DNA of 6,307 bases from Thermacetogenium sp. UBA4966 (GCA_002397275.1 DHAA01000123.1:727-7033); one strand, 5' to 3'. Counted from the stretch's first letter, positions 1-5,541 are shown. Notes: generated from the sequence alone by a model not told the origin. Numbers and translations are program-made.

Positions 1-77
1 CTGTTCGCTTATTCGCTTAAAGGATGGAATCTATGCGTAAAGTAAAGCTGCTGTTACTCGCGGAAGGGGTGCTCTGA
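1..77 (+). other. Upstream flank: possible tail of a preceding gene and a 14-codon leader ORF
   Basis: Frame 1 is open from the window edge to a TAA at 43-45 (ending ...LKGWNLCVK) and could be the last residues of an upstream gene. A competing reading is a short ORF from ATG 33 to TGA 75-77 (MRKVKLLLLAEGVL). It has AAAGGATGG 6 to 14 nt upstream and its stop directly abuts the ATPase ATG, so it could couple translation into that gene. Neither can be confirmed from this fragment. GGAAGGGG at 62-69 is the ribosome binding site of the ATPase gene at 78. Confidence 0.25.
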
Positions 78-1013
78 ATGAAGGTTCTGATGGTAAAAGG
101 ACTGACCAAGTTTTTTAAAGGCCAGCAGGTGCTGAATAACCTCAGCTTCGAGCTGAATGAGGGAGAGGTGCTCGGGTTCCTGGGGCCTAACGGAGCGGGA
201 AAGACGACTACATTGAGAATCATCACCGGCCTGTACCGGCCGTCAAAGGGAGAGGTCCGCATCGCCGGAATCGATGCGGTGAGAAATCCCATCAAGACCA
301 AGGGGCTGTTTGGCGTCTGCACGCAGGATTTCAGCTTTAACGCCCATTACAACATCGAGCAGGACCTCTATTTTTACGCCCGGCTCTACGGGTTATCCCG
401 CAAGACGGCAGGGGAGAGGGCGCGGCTCTCCCTGGAGTGGGCGGATCTGCTGGAGCACCGCAAGAAAAACGGGGACCACCTCTCCGGCGGCATGCGAAAA
501 AAGATCCTCTTTGCCAGGGCGATGATCAACGATCCTCCCCTGCTTCTGCTGGACGAGCCCACGACCGGCCTGGATGTGCGCGCCCGCAGAGAACTCTGGG
601 AGATGATTATGGAGTTAAAAGGCAGAGGAAAGAGCATTTTGCTGACGACTCACTACCTGGAGGAAGCAGAATATCTCTGCGACAGAATCCTGATTATCAA
701 GAAGGGGAGACTTGTTGCCGAAGGTAAGCCCGGCGAGCTGCGCCAATATGTCGACGTGGCCAGGCTTCTGACTGTGGATTTGAAAAAGGCGCCTACCGAC
801 GGCGAGCAAGAATGGCTGCGCGCCCTGCCCGGTGTCAGGGACTGCCATGTGCGCGGAACAACGGTAGAGATCGCCTTTGAGGATCAACCGCGGCTGGCGG
901 GTGAATTGGTGCAAAGAGTCTGTCAGAAGCTCCAGCCCGCGAATATTTCCCTGAGAGAAGCATCGCTGGAGGAAGTATTCTTGGAAGTAACGGGGAGAGG
1001 TGATGAGAGATGA
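78..1013 (+). CDS. ABC-2 type exporter ATP-binding protein (DrrA/NodI-like)
   Basis: This is a 311-residue ATPase that should energise an ABC-2 exporter on the cytoplasmic membrane. Visible motifs are Walker A GPNGAGKT (36-43), Q-loop Q83, signature LSGGM (135-139), Walker B LLLLDEP (155-161) with catalytic E160, D-loop GLD (164-166) and switch H192 in TTHYLEEAE. The C-terminal extension ends in SLEEVFLEVTGR (296-307), a hallmark of the DrrA/CcmA/NodI family, whose members export drugs, polysaccharides or lipo-oligosaccharides. The ATG at 78 is chosen because GGAAGGGG lies 8 nt upstream; ATG 90 is a weaker alternative. Its stop overlaps the permease start by 4 bp (ATGA), so the two are coupled in one operon. 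Base composition is clearly GC-richer than the importer genes downstream. The family call is firm; the substrate cannot be told. Confidence 0.95.
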   Translation: MKVLMVKGLTKFFKGQQVLNNLSFELNEGEVLGFLGPNGAGKTTTLRIITGLYRPSKGEVRIAGIDAVRNPIKTKGLFGVCTQDFSFNAHYNIEQDLYFYARLYGLSRKTAGERARLSLEWADLLEHRKKNGDHLSGGMRKKILFARAMINDPPLLLLDEPTTGLDVRARRELWEMIMELKGRGKSILLTTHYLEEAEYLCDRILIIKKGRLVAEGKPGELRQYVDVARLLTVDLKKAPTDGEQEWLRALPGVRDCHVRGTTVEIAFEDQPRLAGELVQRVCQKLQPANISLREASLEEVFLEVTGRGDER

Positions 1014-1753
1014 GCAGGTCTGTCCGGGCTATCGGCGTTACCTGCGAGTACGTGCTTTATGATTACCTGATCCATCTGCCTTATTTCACAGTCCGTACCC
1101 TGCTTTCCCCCGCCTTTTATCTCTTTGGCTTCGGCCTGGGGGTGGGGGCGCTTACCAAAGCAGGGGGGCTTGCCTACTTCGAGTATATCTTTCCCGGCGT
1201 CCTGATGATATCGGTGATGCAGGCTACCTACAGCCACTTCAGCAGCGAGGTGTGGATCTCGCGTCAGGTGGACAAATACTTGGAGCTGCTGATGATGGTG
1301 GCGCCCATTTACCCCCTGGAGGCGGTGGCAGGCTATCTTATCGCCGGCATCTTTATCTCCCTGTTTGCCGCGGGCTGTTTCGTGGTGATGGCTTTGCTTG
1401 TGGTACCCGGCCTTTCCGTTGCCCTGTGGTGGCTGATCGGCTTCAGCGCCGGGCTGGGGATCTTCTTTGCCGCCTTAGGAATTATCACCGGTGTGATCCA
1501 TAAAGACCCCCACCTGTTCAGCGTTACCGGTACCATGATTCTGCTCCCTATCTCCTTTTTGTGCGGGGTATTCTTTCCCCTGGATGTCTTCCCTCAGGCG
1601 GTCCGCTATCTGCTGGAACTGATTCCCTTAACCCAGGCTGTGGAGGGTCTGCGGAGCGGCGCTCCCCTGCTGCACCTGCTCTATGTCTGGGGTCTGGCGG
1701 CGGTTGCGGCGATAGTAGCATCTGAGGTTTTTAAACGCAAAATTGTGTCGTGA
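1010..1753 (+). CDS. ABC-2 type exporter permease (DrrB/NodJ-like)
   Basis: This 247-residue integral membrane protein forms the channel half of the exporter with the preceding ATPase. Hydrophobic stretches near residues 29-46, 58-78, 104-132, 136-163, 172-190 and 220-238 give the six-helix ABC-2 plan. Family landmarks are LLSPAFYLFGFGLGVG (31-46), YIFPGVLMISVMQA (59-72) and FPLDVFPQAVRYLLELIPLTQ (189-209, shown only as a landmark span), matching the NodJ/DrrB pattern of a proline-rich loop followed by PLT. The length is normal for the family (about 250). The start ATG overlaps the ATPase stop, with GAGAGG 9 nt upstream. The hairpin just after the gene is not followed by a U-run on this strand, so the transcript may continue to the terminator hairpin at 1921-1970. 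Whether it exports a drug, a lipid-linked sugar or a peptide is not visible. Confidence 0.92.
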   Translation: MSRSVRAIGVTCEYVLYDYLIHLPYFTVRTLLSPAFYLFGFGLGVGALTKAGGLAYFEYIFPGVLMISVMQATYSHFSSEVWISRQVDKYLELLMMVAPIYPLEAVAGYLIAGIFISLFAAGCFVVMALLVVPGLSVALWWLIGFSAGLGIFFAALGIITGVIHKDPHLFSVTGTMILLPISFLCGVFFPLDVFPQAVRYLLELIPLTQAVEGLRSGAPLLHLLYVWGLAAVAAIVASEVFKRKIVS

Positions 1754-1782
1754 TCTCAAAATAGGCAAACCGTATAAGAAAA

Positions 1783-1811
1783 CCCGCTTGAATATATTCG
1801 GATATAGCGGG
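1783..1811 (-). terminator. Hairpin with U-run on the minus strand
   Basis: CCCGCT at 1783-1788 pairs with AGCGGG at 1806-1811, and ATAT/ATAT extends the stem past a 3-nt bulge. Read on the minus strand, the stem is followed by TTTTCTT, as in an intrinsic terminator. On the + strand there is no U-run, so it should be weak for the exporter operon. No minus-strand gene is visible for it to terminate within this window. Confidence 0.4.
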
Positions 1812-1860
1812 CTGCGAAGGTTACTATCAGATAACATTCTGTGAAGGAATTATCAATTTA

Positions 1861-1890
1861 TTGTAGAATATTTTCAATTACAATCATAAT
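1861..1890 (+). promoter_or_regulatory. Weak sigma-A-like promoter candidate for leader copy 1
   Basis: TTGTAG (1861-1866), an 18-nt spacer and CATAAT (1885-1890) form a poor -35 and a good -10. Transcription would start about 20 nt before the leader hairpin. This rests on hexamer resemblance only; the surrounding DNA is so AT-rich that chance matches are expected. Confidence 0.3.
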
Positions 1891-1900
1891 AGCAATTATG
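1885..1900. repeat. AT-rich dyad (CATAAT-AGCA-ATTATG), possible operator
   Basis: CATAAT at 1885-1890 and ATTATG at 1895-1900 are perfect inverted repeats around AGCA, flanked by a looser AATTA (1876-1880) / TAATT (1902-1906) pair. The dyad overlaps the candidate -10 and lies 20 bases before leader copy 1, where a repressor would act. It resembles AT-rich Fur-family operators only loosely: the spacing does not fit the standard Fur box. It could also be ordinary AT-rich DNA. Confidence 0.3.
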
Positions 1901-1920
1901 TTAATTGGTAAATGGAACTT

Positions 1921-1992
1921 GGCCACGAAGGTCACTGCCTTGCAGCAGCGGGGGGTGATTCTGAGTGGTCTTTTTGTTTTTTTGGAGGTGAG
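1921..1992 (+). promoter_or_regulatory. Structured leader RNA element, copy 1: terminator hairpin plus Shine-Dalgarno
   Basis: A 50-nt hairpin (1921-1970) has three stacked helices. P1 is GGCCAC/GUGGUC, P2 is GGUCAC/GUGAUU and P3 is CCUUGC/GCGGGG, closed by an AGCA tetraloop. Internal loops are GAA/CUGA between P1 and P2, and UG/G between P2 and P3. TTTTTGTTTTTTT follows at 1971-1983, making a strong intrinsic terminator, and GGAGGTGAGA follows at 1984-1993. Copy 2 at 5542 matches at 44 of 50 positions with pairing preserved. The combination of terminator, then ribosome binding site, is the layout of a transcription-attenuating leader. The importer start codon lies about 280 nt downstream, so control of that operon is inferred from position. 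It also ends any transcript running on from the exporter operon. I do not recognise a named riboswitch class. Confidence 0.75.
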
Positions 1993-2002
1993 AATAATGT
2001 AG

Positions 2003-2092
2003 ATGTCGATAAGCTTATTTGAGAAAGAAAAGATATGGGGAAGGCGGGACTGGGCTACATCACAGACAATGATTATGAACTGTCACGAATAA
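2003..2092 (+). CDS. Doubtful 29-codon ORF just after leader copy 1
   Basis: The GGAGGTG after the leader hairpin is spaced 8 nt from ATG 1997, which is followed immediately by TAG (a start-stop pair). The next ATG, at 2003, opens a 29-residue frame beginning MSISLFEKEKIWGRRDW and ending NCHE. It has no hydrophobic or lipobox segment and I recognise no family. It may be a leader peptide, the remnant of a gene once controlled by the leader, or chance. It overlaps the 2035-2148 ORF, so at most one is likely real. Confidence 0.2.
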   Translation: MSISLFEKEKIWGRRDWATSQTMIMNCHE

Positions 2093-2148
2093 CTACAAAA
2101 GAACCACTCATTTGTTACATCAAATCACGAAGAAATCAATTGAATTGA
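2035..2148 (+). CDS. Doubtful 37-codon ORF, unrecognised
   Basis: ATG 2035 to TGA 2146-2148 encodes 37 residues beginning MGKAGLGYITDNDYELSR and containing KEPLICYIKS. The composition looks protein-like, yet there is no proper ribosome binding site, only an A-rich GAGAAAGAAAAG run. Upstream in the same frame, after a TGA at 2020-2022, the frame reads NNVDVDKLI, so this could be the inside of a decayed gene. No family is recognised. It overlaps the 2003-2092 ORF in another frame. Confidence 0.2.
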   Translation: MGKAGLGYITDNDYELSRITTKEPLICYIKSRRNQLN

Positions 2149-2173
2149 TCAAGTCTATAAAACAGCCAATTAT
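2145..2173 (+). promoter_or_regulatory. Possible proximal promoter of the metal-complex importer operon
   Basis: TTGATC (2145-2150), a 17-nt spacer and AATTAT (2168-2173) each match 4 of 6 consensus positions. If used, it would give a leader of about 90 nt before the binding-protein ATG and would bypass the terminator at 1921. The evidence is hexamer resemblance in AT-rich DNA only. Confidence 0.25.
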
Positions 2174-2271
2174 TCTATATCTTATGGTGGCCACTCTTTT
2201 CGTTACTATTTAGTTGGCTTGTAGTTGCGGAATTGATGGTTTCTAAATAGCAAAAAATGGAGGTAGAAATA

Positions 2272-3378
2272 ATGATAAAGAAAATATGTATTAATAAAAT
2301 ATCCATAATTGTAGGTATACTGGTACTCTTAATAGTTAGCTGTTTGATGGCCGGATGCGGAGGAGAAAAGGCTTCTGATAAGGAAGTTCCTAAGGAGATA
2401 ACGGTTAAGGATAGTTTAGGCAGGGAAGTAAGTGTTCCAAGCAAAATCGAAAGAGTAGTCGATCTTGCTATAATGGATGGGACAAGGGTTATGGTTTTAC
2501 TTGGTGTTGAGGATAAGCTTGTAGGAGCAAGTGATAGGGTTACAGATATTATGTTTGGAGAGGATGAAGACTGGTACGCGGTGCCCAAGGTTGCTCCTCA
2601 GCTGAAAGATCTGCCCTGCGTTGGCACCCCCTCGGAACCGAATGCAGAATATATTATGTCTCTCAAACCTGATGTAATTCTTGCTTACACCACTTTCGGC
2701 GACAGTGCTGATTCGCTTACAGAGCAAACAGGTATTCCTGTTGTATGTATTGGAGCCGATTCATGTCTTAATTTTGAGATGTACAAGTTAGTAGGTAAAA
2801 TTGTTGGGAAGGAAGATAGAGCAGAGGAGCTTAGTTCTTATGCCGAGGGAAAGATTGAAGAAATAACAAAGGTTACATCAAAAATATCTGAGGCTGAAAG
2901 GGTAAAGGTTTTTTATTGGAGTTGGAATTGGCCAAAATCAGGTGAGGCAAATACCACTGATCCCTATGATCCGATAGACATGGCTGGTGGCATAAATGTG
3001 GCAAAGGAAGCAACAACCAAACCATATGATTACTTTAGTGTGACTAAGGAGCAGTTAGCTGTCTGGAATCCTGATGTTATAGTCATGGAAGGAGGAGAAT
3101 CAGAAGCTAAAGAGGAACTGCTTGCAGATCCGGCGCTGCAAACGATCAATGCCATAAAAAACAAGAGGATTTACTTTGCCGTGGCTATGGATTATGGTTA
3201 TGATCAGCCGTTAGGTGTTTGTGAAGTTCAATACTTAGCCAAACTATTCTATCCTGACAAATTCACGGATCTCAATGTTGAAAAAGAATGCAATGAAATA
3301 ATGAAAAAGTTTTATGGGGTTGACGGTCTCTGGAGCGATATGCTTGATAAAAGGAGTAATGTCTACAGGTGGGAGTAG
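2272..3378 (+). CDS. Fec/Btu-type ABC importer substrate-binding lipoprotein
   Basis: This 368-residue lipoprotein should capture a metal complex (ferric siderophore, haem, corrinoid, or an oxyanion as in MolA) outside the membrane and hand it to the permease encoded next. The N-terminus is a positively charged, hydrophobic signal peptide ending in the lipobox LMAGC, with Cys29 as the lipid-anchored residue. DSLGREVSVPSKIERVV (47-63) is the classic start of the periplasmic-binding-protein-2 fold. PSEPNAEYIMSLKPDVILAY (120-139) and the C-terminal LAKLFYPDKF (322-331) are further family landmarks. ATG 2272 is preferred over in-frame ATG 2257 because GGAGGT (2259-2264) sits 7 nt before it and would otherwise be inside the gene. 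The stop overlaps the permease start by 10 bp. The gene is AT-rich, except for a GC-rich patch at residues 101-123. The family is clear; the ligand is not. Confidence 0.93.
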   Translation: MIKKICINKISIIVGILVLLIVSCLMAGCGGEKASDKEVPKEITVKDSLGREVSVPSKIERVVDLAIMDGTRVMVLLGVEDKLVGASDRVTDIMFGEDEDWYAVPKVAPQLKDLPCVGTPSEPNAEYIMSLKPDVILAYTTFGDSADSLTEQTGIPVVCIGADSCLNFEMYKLVGKIVGKEDRAEELSSYAEGKIEEITKVTSKISEAERVKVFYWSWNWPKSGEANTTDPYDPIDMAGGINVAKEATTKPYDYFSVTKEQLAVWNPDVIVMEGGESEAKEELLADPALQTINAIKNKRIYFAVAMDYGYDQPLGVCEVQYLAKLFYPDKFTDLNVEKECNEIMKKFYGVDGLWSDMLDKRSNVYRWE

Positions 3379-4469
3379 ATGCGGGAGGTTCGGCGCCTGA
3401 CGGATTATTAGATGAAAGCAGGGTTCTCAGTGAATATACGAGGTTTACGGCAAGAAAAAGAGCATTTATTGTCGCACTTGCTGTCGCAATAGTATTACTG
3501 GGGAGCTTCGCCATTACTATTGGCCCTCTAGAAATATCAATTGCCGAGGTATATTCCACCATCCTGCATAGATTTCTGCCGGCTGGCTTCTCCGCCCCAA
3601 GCGAGCTCGCCGAGAATTCTATATGGTATATTAGGCTTCCCCGTCTTCTTATGGGTCTTGCTGCCGGTTTCAGCCTTGCTGTTGCAGGAGCGGTGATGCA
3701 GCCGGTTCTCCGTAATCCTCTGGCAAGCCCCTTTACGCTGGGTATATCAGGAGGAGCAGGATTCGGGGCGGCTGTTGCTATAATTCTCGGAAAGAGTTTT
3801 GGTGGAGGGTCATATTTTGTTGTGGTTAATGCCTTTGTTTTTTCTCTGCTGACAACTTTCGTTATCATAGGGCTATCACGATTTAAAGGGGCTACGCCTG
3901 AAACGATGATCCTTGCGGGAATTGCCATATCATATCTGTTTGGCGCGGCGACAACCCTGATCGAATACTTTGCCGAAGCACAAGCCGTAAGAGAGATAGT
4001 CTTCTGGCTTGTTGGAAGCCTGGCGAGGGCGACGTGGAGCAGCCTTCGTATCATGTTTCCAGTAATCTTATGCTGCATTCCCCTTCTAATAGTGAAGTCA
4101 TGGGATCTCAATGTGATGAGCGTCGGGGACGAGGCTGCGAAAAGTCTCGGTGTAAATGTCGAACGCACCAGGATTTTACTCATGGTCGTTGCCTCTCTAT
4201 TAACGGCTACAACCGTATGCTTTACAGGTACGATTGGGTTTATTGGGCTTGTCGCCCCACACATAACTCGTATGATCATAGGCGGAGATAACAGATTTGT
4301 CGTTCCTGCATCCGGGTTTGTTGGCGCTTTGCTTCTTGTGGGAGCGGATATCGTAGCAGTGAACATAATAGCACCCATTGTTTTGCCTATAGGCATAATG
4401 ACCTCTTTTATGGGAGTCCCTTTATTTATTTACTTAATAATGAAAAAAAGGAAGGAATATTGGATATGA
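3369..4469 (+). CDS. FecCD/BtuC-family ABC importer permease
   Basis: This 366-residue polytopic protein should form the homodimeric channel of the importer. Family motifs are RLPRLLMGLAAG (89-100), GAVMQPVLRNPLASPFTLG (107-125), LAGIAIS (182-188), WLVGSLA (213-219), GDEAAKSLGV (253-262, near the ATPase-coupling region) and GFIGLVAPHITR (290-301). These fit the ten-helix BtuC fold. The only start in frame after the TAA at 3357 is GTG 3369. It lies 12 nt after AAGGAG (3351-3356) and overlaps the binding-protein stop, so translational coupling is likely. The result is an unusual N-terminus of about 30 mostly polar residues before the first helix, with no internal Met until about residue 95. The stop overlaps the ATPase start by 4 bp. 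Function is firm at family level. Confidence 0.93.
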   Translation: MGVDAGGSAPDGLLDESRVLSEYTRFTARKRAFIVALAVAIVLLGSFAITIGPLEISIAEVYSTILHRFLPAGFSAPSELAENSIWYIRLPRLLMGLAAGFSLAVAGAVMQPVLRNPLASPFTLGISGGAGFGAAVAIILGKSFGGGSYFVVVNAFVFSLLTTFVIIGLSRFKGATPETMILAGIAISYLFGAATTLIEYFAEAQAVREIVFWLVGSLARATWSSLRIMFPVILCCIPLLIVKSWDLNVMSVGDEAAKSLGVNVERTRILLMVVASLLTATTVCFTGTIGFIGLVAPHITRMIIGGDNRFVVPASGFVGALLLVGADIVAVNIIAPIVLPIGIMTSFMGVPLFIYLIMKKRKEYWI

Positions 4470-5287
4470 AGCTTGTGATACATGATGTGGTGTTTAGCTA
4501 TACAAGCACACCCGTCCTTGACAATATCATTTTTGAGCTTACACCGCAGGAAACCTTGGCCATTGTTGGCCCGAATGGAGCAGGCAAGTCCACACTGCTC
4601 AAATGCATAGATGGGCTTCTGAAGTTTCAAAAAGGCAGCATATCTCTTGACGGTAAGGATATTAAAAGTATGAGCAGGTCAGAGATTGCTAAACATATAG
4701 GATATGTACCACAAACTTCTGAACATATCTTCCCCTTTACGGTATTTGATATGGTTCTTCTGGGCAGACGTTCCCATCTGAACTGGCGCAACAGCAAAGG
4801 AGATATTCTAAATGCTTTAAAGATGCTGCAGCTTCTAAACATTGAGGACCTGGCTATGAAAAACTTCAATGAGGTCAGCGGAGGTCAGCAGCAGAAAGTA
4901 ATTATCGCGAGAGCGCTCGCTCAAGAAGCAGAGGTTCTACTGCTGGATGAACCGACAAGCAATCTCGACATATTACACCAGTTGGAGGTGATGGAGTTGA
5001 TAAAAAGCCTGGTGATAGATATTGGAATTGCTGCGATAATATCAGTGCATGATCTGAACCTCGCTTCAACATATTCTGATAAGGTAATTATGCTGAAACA
5101 AGGGAAAATTGTTGCTGCAGGCGATCCCTTTTCAGTGTTTACACCTGAAAATATAGGCTCTGTTTATGGTGTGGAGGTCGCTGTTAGAAATGAAAGGGGA
5201 CGCCCATATATCGTGCCATTAAGACCACTTCGGGCGCCAACGCATTCTTCAGGGGCAAGGGCACATAATTTACTTTCCACGGGTTAA
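4466..5287 (+). CDS. FepC/BtuD-family ABC importer ATPase
   Basis: This 273-residue cytoplasmic ATPase powers the importer. Motifs are Walker A GPNGAGKST (35-43), Q-loop Q83 in GYVPQ, signature VSGGQQQKV (137-145), Walker B VLLLDEP (157-163) with catalytic E162, D-loop NLD (166-168) and switch H195 in SVHDLNLAS. The segment AAGDPFSVFTPENIGSVYGV (217-236) is typical of the iron/cobalamin group. ATG 4466 is chosen because it overlaps the permease stop (ATGA) and has AAGGA 9 nt upstream; the in-frame TTG at 4460 lies too close to that site. The usual C-terminal ending PYIVPLRPL is reached near residue 255. About 18 further residues (RAPTHSSG...LLSTG) look like a non-homologous tail read into the following DNA. 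It is the last gene of the operon; no clear terminator follows. Confidence 0.93.
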   Translation: MKLVIHDVVFSYTSTPVLDNIIFELTPQETLAIVGPNGAGKSTLLKCIDGLLKFQKGSISLDGKDIKSMSRSEIAKHIGYVPQTSEHIFPFTVFDMVLLGRRSHLNWRNSKGDILNALKMLQLLNIEDLAMKNFNEVSGGQQQKVIIARALAQEAEVLLLDEPTSNLDILHQLEVMELIKSLVIDIGIAAIISVHDLNLASTYSDKVIMLKQGKIVAAGDPFSVFTPENIGSVYGVEVAVRNERGRPYIVPLRPLRAPTHSSGARAHNLLSTG

Positions 5288-5300
5288 GAAACCAACTCAA

Positions 5301-5353
5301 CCAGGCATTTCCTGCTACGTTCTTTTTCGGGGTTGGCCAAAATATATGCCTGG
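5301..5353. repeat. Inverted repeat CCAGGCAT / ATGCCTGG
   Basis: Perfect 8-bp arms at 5301-5308 and 5346-5353 flank 37 bases that include TTGGCCAA (5333-5340). In RNA it would be a long-loop hairpin 14 nt after the importer ATPase stop. There is no U-run after either arm, so it is not an obvious terminator. It could protect the 3' end of the importer mRNA, or be chance. Confidence 0.35.
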
Positions 5354-5379
5354 AGGCAGAGTGGCTGTGTATTCCCTGA

Positions 5380-5520
5380 TTTTCCTACCCACTTTGCTGG
5401 CTGGAAGAAGATATTCCCCGTGCAATGAACAACTCAGAAAAAAATTGCTGAGTTGAACAAACTGTGCTGTTCTTGTGAGGATTTCCCCGCATGTGGTGGG
5501 GGTTGCCTTTGGCTAACATC
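5380..5520 (+). pseudogene. Decayed C-terminal piece of a SPASM-domain radical SAM protein
   Basis: Between 5465 and 5506 one frame encodes LCCSCEDFPACGGGC, exactly the C-x2-C-x5-C-x3-C pattern of the SPASM auxiliary iron-sulfur cluster domain found at the C-terminus of radical SAM peptide and protein maturases. Just upstream, another frame (5404-5442) reads EEDIPRAMNNSEK, like the segment that normally precedes this motif. Dropping one A from the A7 run at 5438-5444 joins them as ...NNSEKIAELNKLCCSC. Further stops (TGA 5377-5379 and frame changes near 5400) and the lack of the catalytic CxxxCxxC domain mark it as broken. The piece ends where the promoter and leader copy 2 begin. The identification is from motif pattern only; the original substrate is unknown. 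Confidence 0.5.
5430..5455. repeat. Inverted repeat CAACTCAG / CTGAGTTG around an A7 run
   Basis: Perfect 8-bp arms at 5430-5437 and 5448-5455 enclose AAAAAAATTG. No U-run follows on either strand, so a terminator role is not supported. The arms lie inside the radical SAM remnant and bracket the A7 run where its frame breaks, so hairpin-associated slippage could have caused the frameshift. Confidence 0.4.
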
Positions 5521-5531
5521 AATCGTGTTAT
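5503..5531 (+). promoter_or_regulatory. Sigma-A-like promoter directly before leader copy 2
   Basis: TTGCCT (5503-5508), a 17-nt spacer and TGTTAT (5526-5531) match 4 of 6 positions each with ideal spacing. A start about 7 nt later, near 5538, would put the leader hairpin at the very 5' end of the transcript. TAACA (5514-5518) and TGTTA (5526-5530) form an inverted repeat over the -10 that could be an operator. Inferred from sequence only. Confidence 0.4.
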
Positions 5532-5541
5532 TAAAAAACAT

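Larger units (their letters stand above)
1754..2271. other. AT-rich intergenic region with regulatory elements
   Basis: This 518-base stretch contains no full-length gene. In order it holds a hairpin that looks like a minus-strand terminator (1783-1811), a weak promoter-like pair with an AT-rich dyad (1861-1906), leader RNA copy 1 (1921-1992), two short overlapping ORFs of doubtful reality (2003-2092 and 2035-2148) and a possible promoter (2145-2173). The last hundred bases before the binding-protein gene show no other structure beyond an 8-bp palindrome, GTGGCCAC, near 2179. Confidence 0.7.

Noticed and set aside
1927..1964. Kink-turn in the P1/P2 internal loop (GAA opposite CUGM)
   Set aside because: The strands lack the tandem G-A/A-G pairs required next to a three-nucleotide bulge.
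1921..1992. Cobalamin riboswitch or T-box as identity of the leader
   Set aside because: There is no B12-box-like core, and the element is only about 50 nt. AGGGGTGATTCTGCG loosely recalls the T-box antiterminator motif, but Stem I and the usual 200-nt leader are absent.
2177..2184. GTGGCCAC palindrome
   Set aside because: An 8-bp palindrome is expected by chance and has no supporting context.
2175..2588. 137-codon minus-strand ORF
   Set aside because: It is antisense to the signal-peptide region of the binding lipoprotein, is Ser/Thr/Ile-rich with no domain, and has no ribosome binding site evidence.
3272..4396. Long open frame of 374 codons on the minus strand
   Set aside because: It lies antisense to the permease gene, whose protein has all FecCD motifs. 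The minus product is rich in Thr/Pro/Arg/Ala with no coherent domain, as expected for a shadow frame.
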